Shown: in pieces, positions 34,629 through 47,303 of the stretch
Layout: every line of letters starts with the position of its first letter
How positions within the stretch are numbered: position 1 is the first letter of the stretch
Origin: Euonymus europaeus
Lineage: Eukaryota; Streptophyta; Magnoliopsida; Celastrales; Celastraceae
Reading direction: 5' to 3'
DNA length: 64,000 nucleotides
NCBI GenBank assembly: GCA_963580455.1
Contig: OY756969.1
Span: forward strand, 16,340,760-16,404,759
Translations under genes and position numbers: made by a program
The notes under the pieces: generated by a model
The model's database searches: none
What the model saw: only the letters and a program-made list of their open reading frames with translations
Told to the model about the DNA's origin: nothing

Positions 34629-34886
34629 CACTATGCCAAAAAAGGCCTATCTTGATACGTAAAAACTGTCATCCAAGAGGCTAGATGATAGTTTTTCAAT
34701 CTGTCATCCAAGAGGCTAGATGACAGGCATATTTGCGCATCTACATGGGCTACTCGAGGACTAGATTTTCAAATAGTGTGTGACACCACTATGCCAAAAA
34801 AAGGCCTATCTTGATACGTAAAAACTGTCATCCAAGAGGCCAGATGATAGTTTTTCAATCTGTCATCCAAGAGGCTAGATGACAGT
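34570..34886. repeat. 158-bp tandem duplication spanning the CACTA end
   Basis: The block starting CATATTTGC at 34570 repeats at 34728 with few differences. Each copy holds about 59 bp of the flanking OTU gene plus the CACTATGCC end and its first subterminal repeats, so the element has two 5' termini, at 34629 and 34787. Because flank and end are duplicated together, the duplication came after insertion. Confidence 0.9.
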
Positions 34887-37397
34887 TTTTCAATCTGTCA
34901 TGGTAGGTGGTGTCAAATCTTGTGACAGAAAAAATACCGGTCATGACTTGTGATGAATTTCAACAATCATAAGTCTGTCAAACTACATTTGGTGAAAAAA
35001 ATTGGTGCCTTTTTTTTGAAATTATGGATGAAAACTTGAAATTTTAGCGATCTTTTTTAAAAAATATAATGTGTCACAAGTTCTAATAGAATTTTTCTAT
35101 CACAAAATTCATAATTTATTGAAAGTATTAATTGCTATTTTTTTAGTTGCTTATATTGAAATGTCAAATATCTTTAAATATTAATTACAATATAAGAAAT
35201 TAAGAATGCTTTTGGAAGCTCTTCTATTACGTAAAACTTGGATTAAAACATGAAAATGGTAAATACAACAGACTACAAATATAGAATGCCCAAAAATATG
35301 ATTTTCATTAATTTGATTGCTCTTACAACCATGATACAATGAATACACACATTAGGTAAAATAAAATAAAAAATAAAAACTCTATCATTCACTAGAACTT
35401 ACCAATCTATCTACGCCTATGCCATGAAGAACTTGGGGATCCAATAGCTTGCATGCCTCTGTAATTTTTGTTAAGAGAATCCAGTATTAGTCCTGATTGG
35501 CTTGTTCCACCTAGTCAAAGAAATAGGTATTTAACTCTTTGTTTTCATGTTGCCTTGCTGCACATGTACAATGCCCACATTGAAGACTGAGACTCAGACT
35601 AGTGTTTGGATAAACCATGAAGAAAATTTTTCTCTCGAGAAAACTTAACAGGCATTTAAGGTCTCACAATTTCACATGCGTGGCTTTTAATAACAGAATA
35701 AAGAAAACATATGTAGCATAGCTTTTTATCGGGCAACAAAAAAAGCATCAATGTGAGCATCATACTTACCTTTGGATGCTAGATGTGGGAAGAAATGGAA
35801 GGAAGGCTACAGATGCATGCGAGCATTCACATTACATTATTCATCTATTTTTGACAATTTTCTTTATCATTCTATTCACAATAAGAAGCCCAAAAGCAGC
35901 AAATGACATAAATTCATAGCTGCAAAATGCCAAGCCAGCTATTTTTTTCAATGTCAAGACTATATGTCAATGATTTAGTTCCATGAAAATAGCCATCTCA
36001 AACAATGTGGATTTTTTACTTTGTAAGCAGAACAATTTTGGTAAGACTGCAATGAAAATATATACACACACAAGTCTAATAAGTCTATGAAAAAAAGTAG
36101 ATGACCATGGTTGTTCCAAAATGAAGAAGTTTATGCTAAAATCTAAATGTTACCTTGAAGAAACACAAGAAGTAAAAACAGTTTTACTGCCTTGCTTATG
36201 GCTTCTACTTTGTTTGGCACTCTCTGCAAATGTGAATAACAACATGATTAATACCAATCATTAACAACAAAGATCAAAGAAGCTCAATTAGTGCTTATCC
36301 AACACTGAAGCTACAAGACAACTACCCTGAAAGCAAAAGATTGGAAGCATGAAAAAAAAGAGTCGCATCTTGCGGAAACATATATTTTTTGCGCAAATTA
36401 CGATAAAATATTGTTTTGGCTCAATTAGTTTTACTAAAGGACTTAATTTATACAAGTAGGAAAGGGCGAGGAATGAAGAAGAAGACTTGTTTCTGTGGTG
36501 TTTGCTAGACCTTCAACCAGCAGCAACTGAAGTAAACCAGTTGCCGGATTATCTTATTTTTAACTTGATACAGTTCTTTCAAGTTTCAACTGTTCTTGAT
36601 GTTATAATTTGAGATCACTATAATATCGATTGTCAAAAATTTTAACTCAGAACTATAAATATGACTGATTTTGTCATAATAAGCTATTAGATTCAACTTT
36701 GTCTTCAACTTATATATTGAAGTTTGTATTTTTCCATTAAAACCTATGCTTACAGATACAAATGGTACAGTGGGGGCAAGAATTTCCAGGAACATTAGGA
36801 ATATTTTATTTCTGAGCCAAAGCGCCAATATATCTCATATCACTCCAAATCCCATTATGGCTAGAACCCCTAGTTTGAGTCAATTTTAGCCTTCATTATA
36901 GAATTCGGCATCTATAGCTTCCATTAACGATGTAAAACTCCAATGACACTTTCAGCATGAAAAACTACGTTAAAATTAACATGCTCAAGTTCAATAAAAT
37001 AAGAGTAGTAAAAACAGCACGCTGTAATTTCATTCGGTAGCCAAGCATATTACAGTATCTAGTTTATCTCCCAAGCAAGCATGAAAAACTCAAGATTGAA
37101 TGAAAGATCAAGATGTGACAACCACAACGAACAAATATTCAAGATAACAAACGGTTCCCTAAACCATAATGTAAACACATTCCTGATATCAAATACTAGA
37201 GTAATAAGCCAAAACTATGATAAATAAAAAGCACTTCATCGAGCTCCAACACTAGTCAACGATTAAAAAAAAAATTCACTTGCATCGAATCCCATCAATT
37301 AAACCCTAATTCTAACGTTACTTCTCAAAAATAATAATATCTATATAAATTCAACTAAGAAAATCAAGATGAGGAAAATTGAACATAATTTTCATAC
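34887..37397. other. CACTA interior without recognised genes
   Basis: AT-rich sequence. On the minus strand, a 74-bp open segment at about 36155-36228 (frame RVPNKVEAISKAVKLF) is bordered by TTTGCAG and GTAACA and could be a captured exon, but it was not recognised. The part next to 37397 would be the intron following the SPT5-like exon. Confidence 0.35.
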
Positions 37398-37680
37398 CGT
37401 CATCGTCGTCCTCCTCTCCGTCCTCCTCATTGCTATCAACTTGTGCCTCTATATCCAAAAAGGCCGACGCGTTCTGCCTTTTGGGTTTTTGCCTTCTCCC
37501 ACCACCGCCGTAATTCTCATCGTCGTCATCTTCCTCTTCCTCTTCAACAAAATCGTCAATGAAATCTAATTAGTTGCGCTTACTAGTGGAAGCCCCTCCT
37601 TTCCTCTTCTAAATCTTCCTCATCGAATGCGTAATCCTCCTCTCCGGGGTCCAGCTCTTCGTCGTCTTCAAATTCTCATT
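37398..37680 (-). pseudogene. Captured fragment resembling SPT5 N-terminal acidic region
   Basis: Minus-strand reading gives DEELDPGEEDYAFDEEDLEE, then, one frame over, FIDDFVEEEEEDDDDENYGG followed by GRRQKPKRQNASAFLDIEAQ and VDSNEED. This combination (FIDD, acidic run, Gly-rich/basic stretch, then S-x-F-L-D-x-E-A-x-V-D-S) is that of plant transcription elongation factor SPT5 just before its conserved core. The exon stops at a GT donor (37397-37396). A one-base shift near 37600 and a stop make it a pseudogene fragment. It is a piece of a host gene inside the CACTA; acidic low-complexity similarity leaves some doubt. Confidence 0.65.
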
Positions 37681-37713
37681 GAAGTGCCACAGCAGACTAC
37701 ACCTCAAGCTCTT

Positions 37714-37823
37714 GGGAAATTTGGCAAAATAACCCAAAAATAATACATTTTTTTGCTAACTAACCCTTTTTTAAAAAAACTTAACTTATAACCCTTTTAC
37801 TCAAGGAAATGTCTCATATGCCC
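37714..37823 (+). repeat. MULE1 left terminal inverted repeat
   Basis: Pairs with 48942-49051. In MULEs these repeats bind transposase and hold the promoters; here the Ulp1 gene begins just inside. Confidence 0.93.
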
Positions 37824-38665
37824 CCACTCCACCTTAAGCCCTTCCCTCCAACTAAACTGCTTTAATTAATTAAATCTTGAAAAATAAAATAAGTTACTTA
37901 CCAGTTATCACTGGTGCGCGAGCGTCCGAAAGATCGAAGGAAGGGAGAACGACCCCAAGTCGGCCAGAGAAGCATTCCGGCATTGCACCCAAAGAAATTT
38001 CGCTTTTGTTCTGCTGTTCACGAGGTCTTGCCATTACTTCCATCAGTCCAACACGCACGGGTAAGACATTTATTTTACTGGTTCTTCCTGTCTTTCCTTT
38101 GTTGTTGATGATCTCATTTTGAAAGAAAGGGAAGGAGAACGATAATGTGTCTGCTCATGGTATGAAATGCATGAGTGTATCTCCCTTGTCCTTTGGTTGT
38201 TTACTGGTTTTGTTGATGTGCATCATGTCATTTGGGTTATGGTTAGGTTTTGCTGTTTATTTGGGTGATATTAGGTATTCCAGTATGGATTGAAGTTAGT
38301 TGTTTTAGGTTTGATGAAATGCAAATATTTCCCAGGTTTTACGAATTTAGAATTGAGTGGATGATACAAAACAAGATGTTGCATTGAGTACTCACAGTTT
38401 TGTTTAGAAGCTTTGAAGTTTTTATGCGAACAGTTTTTCATTTGTTTAGCACTTCATTTATGTTCGTTTAGAACAATGACAAGTTTGTTTATAACAATAA
38501 AGATTTTATTTGGAACGTTTTAATGTTTTGTATATGAAAAATTAGGTTTTATTTTGCACTTTTGTTGGTTTTTTTATGATATCATTTTCATTTTTATTTA
38601 TAAAATCTCAGAGTTGAAATTCGTTACATTGGGCATACTTAATTGTTTGTTTGCAGTCCATCTAA

Positions 38666-41600
38666 ATGGAGTATAGGATAAGAGAGGCAGACAGGTTCCC
38701 TTCTAAGGTGAATGTTCTCTGCAGACTGTATCAAGCCACATGCCTTATTAGAGAATAACTCGGGAAATTTAACTACTTAGAGGAGTTTAACAATTCATGT
38801 TTTGGGAGGTTCCTACAAATAAAAGCACCAAAAAACCATCCGCTGATCATACACCAAGTCCTCCTACGCCAAGTCAAAGCTCCAAAGGATGAGTATGAGG
38901 GAAAAATGGTTTTCAAACTATGTGAAAAGAGAGCGACATTCTCCATTAGGGAGTTCAACCTAATAACGGGTCTGACATGTTCCCCACCGCTGAAATTTGA
39001 TCCATTACCAGAAATTGGGCAATTTTGCATTGTTGATACAATTTTTGAAGGGAAAACACTAATATCATGCAAAGAGTTGGAAGAGAAGTTCATCGGATGC
39101 AAGGAGGTAGAGATGAAGTTGAAGCTGGCTCTGCTATACTTTGTTGAGGTTGTTTTACTTGGTAAGGAGACGAAGCTGTCCATCGATCTTAACTTCTTGA
39201 ATTTAGTTATGGACTTGCAAAAATTCAATGAGTTTCCATGGGGGACACTGAGTTTCAAAAGAACTTGTGAAGGACTCCAAACAGCCTTACGTGGGAGAGC
39301 GCAGAAATTCAAGCAGAAGGGGGTGAAAATTGACTTCTACAACCTCGTAGGGTTCCCATATGCCTTTCAGGTATTTTCCATGGAAAGCTGAATGTTTTGG
39401 TTTGGAATAGTTATTTACTTAATTTAGAACTTATTTTTTTTGGTTGAGAACCAATGTAGTCCTGTTTATAATATTTAGTGTTTACACAAAAAAATGTTTT
39501 GTTTATATTTATTGAAATTAAACACTTGTACCATTATTTTGCTTCAGATATGGGCTTATGAGGCTGTCCCCCAATTGGGTGAAACTTTTGCTGTGAAGGA
39601 TGGAGACCAACATCCATGGATGTTGAAGTGGTCTCCAATTGTATCACCTAAGCCTGCTGCAATTGATCATGTACTTGACAATGATGAGTTTGACGTGCAT
39701 GAAAGTGTGTTACCCTCATTGGCTGAGATGGAGGAGCAGTACACTCGTTTGATTGATGCCAGTGTATGCATAAGTGTAAAGTCGTCGGTGTTTAAGGCTT
39801 CAAAGCACAAAAAGCAAACCCATCAACCTGAAAGTATCAAAGAAGACACAAAGAATGAAGCATCGCTGGTGTGTATAAATGATATGATGTGTTATACATA
39901 TTTGTAACACTTTTTGCAAGAGCATATTTCAGTTTAGAAGTATTATATTTCTGTTGTTTATAAGTATTATATGACTGTTGAGAATAGTTTTATTTTATTT
40001 TGGAACAACTTGTTTTTACATTGGATAAGTTTGCTTTTTCTATTGGAACATTTTCACTTATGTTGAGAATAGAATTTTTATGTTTGGCATAGTACAACTT
40101 ATGTTGATAACAGTCAATTTATGTTGACAACAGTTTCATATTCTTTTTGGAACAGTTTAAATTCTGTATATATTTTTCATATTATGTTGAGAAGTTTTTA
40201 GTTATAAATGTTTTTCTGCAATTGAGGATCAGTATCATTTATGAAATGTTAAATTACAGGGTGATTCGGTTAATGAAATTGGGATGACCATATCTCAGAA
40301 TTTATCAGCCTTGGAGAAGAGTTGGATAAGAAACTGGAACTAAAAGGCAAAATGCTATTGAGGAAAATGGATGAGATGAATAAAGAGATTCAATCCCTTG
40401 TCAGAGGTGAAGAAAAGGATACCGTGTCGAAGAAGAAGGCGAAGACTCTCGATAAGTTGGGGAATGTGAAGAAGATTGAGAAGGTGGCCAATGTGGAGAA
40501 GGCCACACCAAAGAAGAGGACCCCTGACCCTAGTGTCATGTTTGAAAGGAGGACATCACCAAGGTTTGTTCAGCAACATTCTGCTGTGGCAGCTGAACCA
40601 ACTCTACAAGAAGAGTTTGGAAGGAAAAAAACATTGAAGAAGAGAAAGGTGATGAGGGAGGACCATATCAAGAAGAAAGAGGCTGACGATATACTAGAAG
40701 AGGTGATAAAGAGTGTGGATGAGGATTTTGCTGATGACAATGTAGGTGGGAATGTAGCAACAGAAGATGAAGAGAAGATACTCGAAAGTGTGACTGCGAA
40801 AGCGGAAAATGCGGATAAGGTGGTCCAAAGTGAGACTGCGGAAGCGGAAAATGCGGATAAGGTGGTCCAAAGTGAGACTATGGAAGTAGGAGATGCGGAG
40901 AATGTAGTTCAAAGTGACCCAGTTGAAGCAGATGATGAAGAGAAGGTAGCAGATGTTACTCCATCAAGTGATCTTACTCTGTACACGCCACCGAAGCCGT
41001 TATCGGTAGATACATCATATGTGATCGCCAGTCCCGAGTTAAAAGAGTTTTTAAAAAAGACAGTTGATGATGCACAGACCTGGGCCTGGTACACACCATG
41101 GAGGAATTGTCCGCTCAAGGCCGCAAGCGGACCGCACGGCTTTATTTCAGGCAAAGCCCGCCTCCGTGGCCCAACCCGCGCTCGTGAGAGTCGATGAGTG
41201 ACGTGAGAGTCGAACCCATGACCTCGTGTGAGGGGGCGTAAGCCACTACCACCAAGCTGATCATAAAGCCGTGCGGTCCGCTTGCGGCCCAGAGCGGACA
41301 ATTCCTCCATGGTGTGTACCAGGCCCAGGTCTGTGCATCATCAACAGCCATACCTGATGATGCAATGCAAGTAGGGCCAAAGAGGGTTGTGAAGGTCAGC
41401 AAGTATCACTTGTCTCCGTACATTGATCCCATTTCCAAGAGACCTAAGGCCCCGACTGAGTTGCCGACTAAATTCAATCCGGAACGAGGATTGGCTGCTG
41501 AGTTGGAGGAAGAATTTGATACTTGCTACAAAAATATGACGGATAACGATACATTTCAGTTACCAACTTGTGAGGCGAACAAAAAATGGTTTACTGAGCT

Positions 41601-42567
41601 CATGACCGACGAGAGTTGGTTAAGTGACATGGTACGGGCATCCAAATTTACATTATTTTCCTATTACTTTTTATAATTTAATTAGTTTGTAACTGAAATA
41701 AGTTATCTAAATTTTTTTTGTAGCATTTGGATACGTCCATATACTACATGGTGATTAGGAAAAAAAATTCCCCACTGTCTTCCCTCAGAAATGCCATATT
41801 ATGAATACAACATTTGCTGTAAGTTCCGCTTACAATTATTAATTATATTATGACTGTGCGAACTATGTTTAGAATAATAAAAACTTGGTTTAAAATAGTT
41901 ATTCATTTAATTTATATTAGTTTACTTTTTGTTTGGAATGGTCATGTGTGTAGTATCATCTGATGTGTTCTTTTACTGTTCCAGTTATACATGACTCTCA
42001 GATGGTCCATGTTCCAGAAGAATGCCGATCCAGCGCACTGGGATAACGACAACAGACTTCACAACATTGTTCGTGGTTTTGGCGACAATGTTTCCTGGTT
42101 GGGGTTCGATAAAGTCTACATTCCATTCAACATCAACAGAGACCACTGGATAGCATTGATGGTCGACATGAAAGACATACAAATAATTGCTTTTGACTCC
42201 CTCAAAAGCCATGTTAGGGCTGCAAAATTTAACTCCGAAACTGAGCCGTTCCGGACGCTCCTACCTAAGGTATTACTGCGAGCAGGAATAATATCAGGAA
42301 ACACTGAAGAGAAATGGAAAGTTCAGAGGGAAGACTACGTACCTCAGCAAGCAAATGGGTGCGTGTTAAAAAAGCTTTTAAAATATATTTCCCAAAAAAG
42401 CGTCACTAATGTATTTATTTTTCAGGTCGGACTGCGGGGTGTTCTGCATTAAAGTCATAGAGCTACTATCTGCAGACATTCCTTTATCGATCCTCAAAGC
42501 GAATGACACGAACAAATATAGGAAGCTAATGGCAGTTGAGAACTGGCTGGGTCAATGGGGTTGCTGA
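38666..42567 (+). pseudogene. DUF1985 / Ulp1-like C48 cysteine peptidase gene of MULE1
   Basis: A probable non-coding first exon (about 37910-38060, donor GTAAGA) is followed by coding exons near 38666-39370, 39548-39868, 40260-41631, 41724-41818, 41985-42359 and 42426-42567. Exon one carries the DUF1985 domain (RATFSIREFNLITGL, KIDFYNLVGFPYAFQ). Exon three is Lys/Glu-rich and repetitive. The last exons hold the Ulp1 peptidase with the catalytic His (NRDHWIALMV), Asp (IIAFDSL), Gln (QQANG) and Cys (SDCGVFCIKV). Ulp1 enzymes cut SUMO from proteins; the role in MULEs is unclear. Lesions are a TAA at about 38757, a frameshift near 40320, a shift in an A-run near 41763, and the fold-back insertion. 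The peptidase part itself is intact. Confidence 0.85.
41063..41345. mobile_element. Fold-back element with tRNA-like spacer
   Basis: Two 83-bp arms (41063-41145 and 41263-41345), inverted and nearly perfect, begin GTTGATGATGCACAGACC. The 117-bp spacer, read on the minus strand, has a B-box-like GGTTCGACTC (41207-41217) and GCTTGGTGGTAGTGGC upstream of it (41242-41257). It interrupts the Lys/Glu-rich exon of the Ulp1 gene. It may be a SINE-like or tRNA-derived fold-back; no clear target duplication was seen. Confidence 0.7.
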
Positions 42568-44815
42568 TCATGCTACTCCAGTTTTTAATTGTTATTCTTT
42601 AGTTTAGAGTGGTGCATATGACTTAGACTACTTATAATGTTCATTTGACTTTTAACAAGCGTTAATTTTGTTTAGAACATTAACGCTTGTAGTTGGAATA
42701 TTTCACTTTCAGTTTTGAATTATGAAAGTTTCGTTTACACTACTACGGAAGACCTCTATCTAAAATTTTCTCACTTCATAACATAGGAACATGCATCAGG
42801 GGAACATTCTCCATGTGGACATCCCAGTCAATGACATTTCAGTGCCTCTGGTAGAACAATGAACCAACAAACATATTAAAACGAATGTGTTCATAAAAAC
42901 AAACATAATTTGTTGACCACGGAAGAAAAATAATCTCTGACTAAATGAATAACATTAGGTGTTGCGCATTTGAACTCCAGCAACACCTCAGCTCCATACA
43001 TCATTTGTATTCCATGATTACCTATTGAATAAGTATATAGTACATGAGCCATCAATTTATGGTTAAAAATATAAAGTCATTTTTTTAAAAAAAACAAATC
43101 TCTTTGTCAGAGGACATACTTATTTGTTGAATGCAACGGCGTGGCCTCTTTACATGTCTGCCGGTTGTGACCATGTTGCCTGCACCTGCCACAGCGCCTA
43201 GAGGATTGTGTCTCCCCTGTGCATTGGTCAACGAATAATTGTGAGATCCACACAGATTCACAGCTGTTACAAACGTAATGAAAACTATTATAAACTGACA
43301 TAAAACTCTTCTAAACCGACAGAAAACTTAGAATATAGTGGGATGTATTCTTGACAAAACCAAACCTGTTCCAAACTTAATGAAAACAATTTTCACCGGA
43401 ATGGAAACTATTCTAAACTGAATAAAAAAAACATTTCGTTAACTACATTCCAAAAATAATGTCATTTATTCAAAACGTAATGAAACCTGTTCCAAACAGT
43501 ATTGAACTTATTCTAAACTTAATATAAACGATTCTCAATTGAATTAAAAGTTCTAAAATTTTGTCAAACCAATTCCAAATATAATGGTATGTATTCCAAA
43601 TGTTAAAAATAGTATGTTAAACAGAGCAAACTAACCTCTTGATGGTATTCTGTTAATTTTTTGTCTACCAACTCGAATGACGCGTTCTGGAGGTAACGGA
43701 AAAACAGCATCCTCAACTACCACAGTCTCATCAGTGCTTACTACAGGGTAAATCGGCTCTGCATAAGCCAGCAAGAGCATGTCTGTTGTATAGTACTTTG
43801 AGCACAAAGGCGTCATCGATAAATTCCTAGCTGAAATTGCAGCACAAGCATGGGTGCAAGGAAGATGATCAATATCAAATACCCTGCAAGAGCAGGTTTT
43901 GCGTTGCAAATCCACTTGCCCTCCAAGAACATCATCCCTAACATGGTACTCGTGGACACTGATGGGTTCAACTATCATTCGACTAGCTTTCACTTGTCGA
44001 GCTTTCAAGACATCTTCATAGAAGTCTGTGAGATCATTTTTCATGGTAAGTACTTTTTCTCGACGCTCGTGAAACCATCTCTGTAGCATTTGAACTAGGT
44101 ACTTCATCAACTTCTTTATTGGTAACAAGCGAGCCTCTTTCAGAACCCCATTTACGCTCTCAGCAATGTTAGTTGTCATGATTGTATAACGATCCACAGG
44201 GCAATATGCCCTAGCCCATCTCTCAAAGCCTGCATCTTCCAAATACTTATACACCTTCCCGTCCTCAAATTGCCTCAATTGGCACATTACATGTTGGAAC
44301 TCTGACACCCTATAACACTTAGCAGCCTTAAAGAAAATATTAACAGCATATTCAGGGTACCTTTTCGCCTTCATATTTTGTCCAATGTGATACATGCAGG
44401 CCCCATGGAATGCTTCAGAGAAAAAATATTGTACGCCATTCTCTATGCTTTTATTTCGGTCTGATATAATAGCCAAATTAGTTATAGTGCCGATTGCTCC
44501 ACGTAGTTTCTCGAAGAACCACCCCCACGAGGCATCGTTTTTTGAATCACCAATTCCAAAGGCCAATGGGTAAATTTGGTTATTGCCATCAAGGGCGTTG
44601 GCAAGTAAAACCACCCCCTTAAACTTGCTCTTAAGATGAGTTGCATCAACACATAGAACAGGCCGCATGCACATAGTAAACCCTCTTACACAAGAACCAA
44701 GTGCGAGAAAGAAAAATTTGAATCGATTTTGAGAGTCATATTCAATGTGAGTTGTTGTACCTGGTGCACATTGAAAATAAGACGGATCTCAAAAGAACAT
44801 AAGACCATTCCATAA

Positions 44816-45199
44816 TCTTTCTTAAAAAAATCTACATTATTCTAAACAGGTTTCACACAACTCCAAATAGAAACTACACAGTTATAAACAAAAGTAATAC
44901 TATTACAATAACCATTCTTAAAAAAAACCTACATTATTCTAAATAGGTTTCACGCAACAACAAACAGAAACTACACAGTCATAAACAAAAGTAATACTTT
45001 TCCATAACCATTCTTAAAAAAATCTACATTATTCTAAACAGGTTTCACACAACTCCAAATAGAAACTACACAGTTATAAACAAAAGTAATACTATTACAA
45101 TAACCATTCTTAATAAAAACCTACATTATTCTAAACAGGTTTCACACAACTCCAAACAGTAACTACACAGTTATAAACAAAAGTAATACTGTTATAATC
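44816..45199. repeat. Four 96-bp tandem repeats in a MURA intron
   Basis: The unit starts with CCATTCTT and contains CTACATTATTCTAAACAGG, at 44816, 44912, 45008 and 45104. It lies wholly inside the intron between the two large MURA exons. Confidence 0.85.
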
Positions 45200-45729
45200 A
45201 GAATGAAAATTATTCTAAACATAATTTTAAAATGGAGCAGTGTTTCAAGTACCTGGATTTTTTGACTCGATTATCTTACATAATGTTGGCAGCTGAGCAT
45301 ATCCTTCTTCTGCAGTACTATATATAGAATTAAGGGCACACTCCCTAGCCTTCCACCTTTTCCAATAGCTACACTTGACGCCATTTTCCTTCTGAAAATC
45401 TTGAATGACGTCATTGGGCCTATAAATTCGACCAATTTTCTCGTATTTAGACTTTATGCAGTCACCAATGAATGAGCTTGTTGCTTGTCGATTATCAGTG
45501 AAAGTCAGACAATTAGACGATACATGAACATCACGAAACTTCTTAATCTGAAATAAACAAACATCTTTCATTGTAGTGGCTCGCATCCACCAGTTGCATT
45601 CATCAACACAGCAGCGAACCACAAATAGTGTTTTGGTAGACTTGACAACTTTGAATTGAAAGTGTTTATTCACCGCATACTTGCATAACCTTTTATGCAA
45701 GATCTTCTTCTCCGCAAAAATGTCACCAA

Positions 45730-47303
45730 TGTTATGTCGTTAGTAACAATTTAAAATATACTTACAAATGTACAATTAATATATAGTGAACAAGTAAGAG
45801 TCGATCCCACAAGGAGTGATGCTAATAGATATATAATCTAACACTTGAATATAATTGATACAATTATAAAAGGGGAAAAAGGGAGGGTTAAATCTTGTAA
45901 TAGATAAAAATTAAGACAAAGAAATTGACGTTGAGAACAAGAATGAGAATTGATATTAATGAAAACAATAGCTAAGACTCACTATCCACCACAAAACATT
46001 CCAACAATTTATAAGAAATAATAGACTAACAATTTAAACAAGCATATGATGACAACATTCACAACAAGGTCATGGCCAAACTCAAGTTGTATGATTCTCT
46101 CTTAATTGCATGTAAAGTGTATGGCATCTACCTCATTACGTATATTCTTAATCGAAATCTAGCATGGCGTCTGCATCAATCAACAATCAAGAATCCAATA
46201 AGAGCAAAGAGAATATGAATGTCACAAGAATCCTAATACATGGTATTTGTACTTAGGTGTTCAAGAATTGATTTTTCATAATTCATTTTCAACTGAATTA
46301 TATGTTGCAAGAAAGAACATATTCAACAAGGCAATTGACCATGTTCTACAACAATTAATTCTAATACATGCTTCAAAGTTAGCTACTCAAAGAAACAAGA
46401 TACTAGAACTCACATAACATGGAAAAATCAAAATCATCATGCTTGTAGAAATTGAAATCCACACAACTTATAAAATTGAAAGCATGCTTAGGGCTTCAAG
46501 ACAAGCCCTAACTAACAAGAGTTTAGTTATACATAACCAAATAAAACATGAAACATAAAAACATAATTACAAATACAAGCCTTGTTTTCTTCTTTTCCTT
46601 CTCCTCCTTTTTGCCTCCAATTCTTCTCCTTCTTTCCTTCTTGTCTCCAATCCTTCTCCTTCTTTCCTTCTTGTCTCCAAGCTCTCCCTCCCAGCTCCTA
46701 CTCCTCTCTATTTATAGAGAAAATGAGCACATAGTGGAGGAGTTAGTGCCATATTTTGGTGGTGGATTGTCCATCAAATTCGTGTGGTGGATTGTCCACT
46801 CTTTGAATGGAAATGGTATCATCCATGACATCAACTTTCAATTACACACTAATCTTGTAACTACATTCGGGGCCTAAACGAAGCCTATTATGAACTCAAC
46901 CCTTCATCAATAATGTAGATACAAATGTGTAGATAATTATGGGCTTTTGAATCACTCAATTTGGACATCAGACGCTCAAGTTATGGGCTTCTAAAGGTCT
47001 GGTCTGCAAACAGAAATTCTGCTTCGGATATAACTTCCAAACTTGACTTTGAGGCAACCTTTAGAGGCCCAAACGAACTCTGATTTTTGTGAACCAGCAC
47101 TTCCTGCAAAGCTTGAAGTGTCCTCTAAAAATTTACTGAAGATCAAATCTCATTTTGACAGCTCTTACTACCTGTTAACCTGCAAAACAGCCAAGAAGAT
47201 CTTAAGTACAATAATCTTGAAAATTCAGCTTTTAAGCACAATTTCTTGGCATTGCTTTGGTAGTCTTTTATCACTTTAAAAACGTATATTCTGGCACTTA
47301 TCA
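45730..47303 (-). mobile_element. Probable solo LTR inserted in the MURA gene
   Basis: The plus strand begins TGTTATGTCGTTAG and ends GGCACTTATCA (TG...CA), flanked by the exact 5-bp duplication ACCAA (45725-45729 and 47304-47308). Leaving out the insert and one duplication, the MURA frame runs straight on (VMRVG to DIFAEKK). A TATA-like CTATAAATAG on the minus strand (46711-46720) suggests that strand is sense. No coding domain. The retrotransposon family was not recognised. Confidence 0.85.

Noticed and set aside
36155..36228. A second SPT5 exon
   Set aside because: The segment is bordered by splice-like sites, but its translation does not resemble SPT5.
40694..40912. A repetitive minus-strand protein
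   Set aside because: It is the shadow of the Glu/Val-rich repeats in the Ulp1 gene on the other strand.
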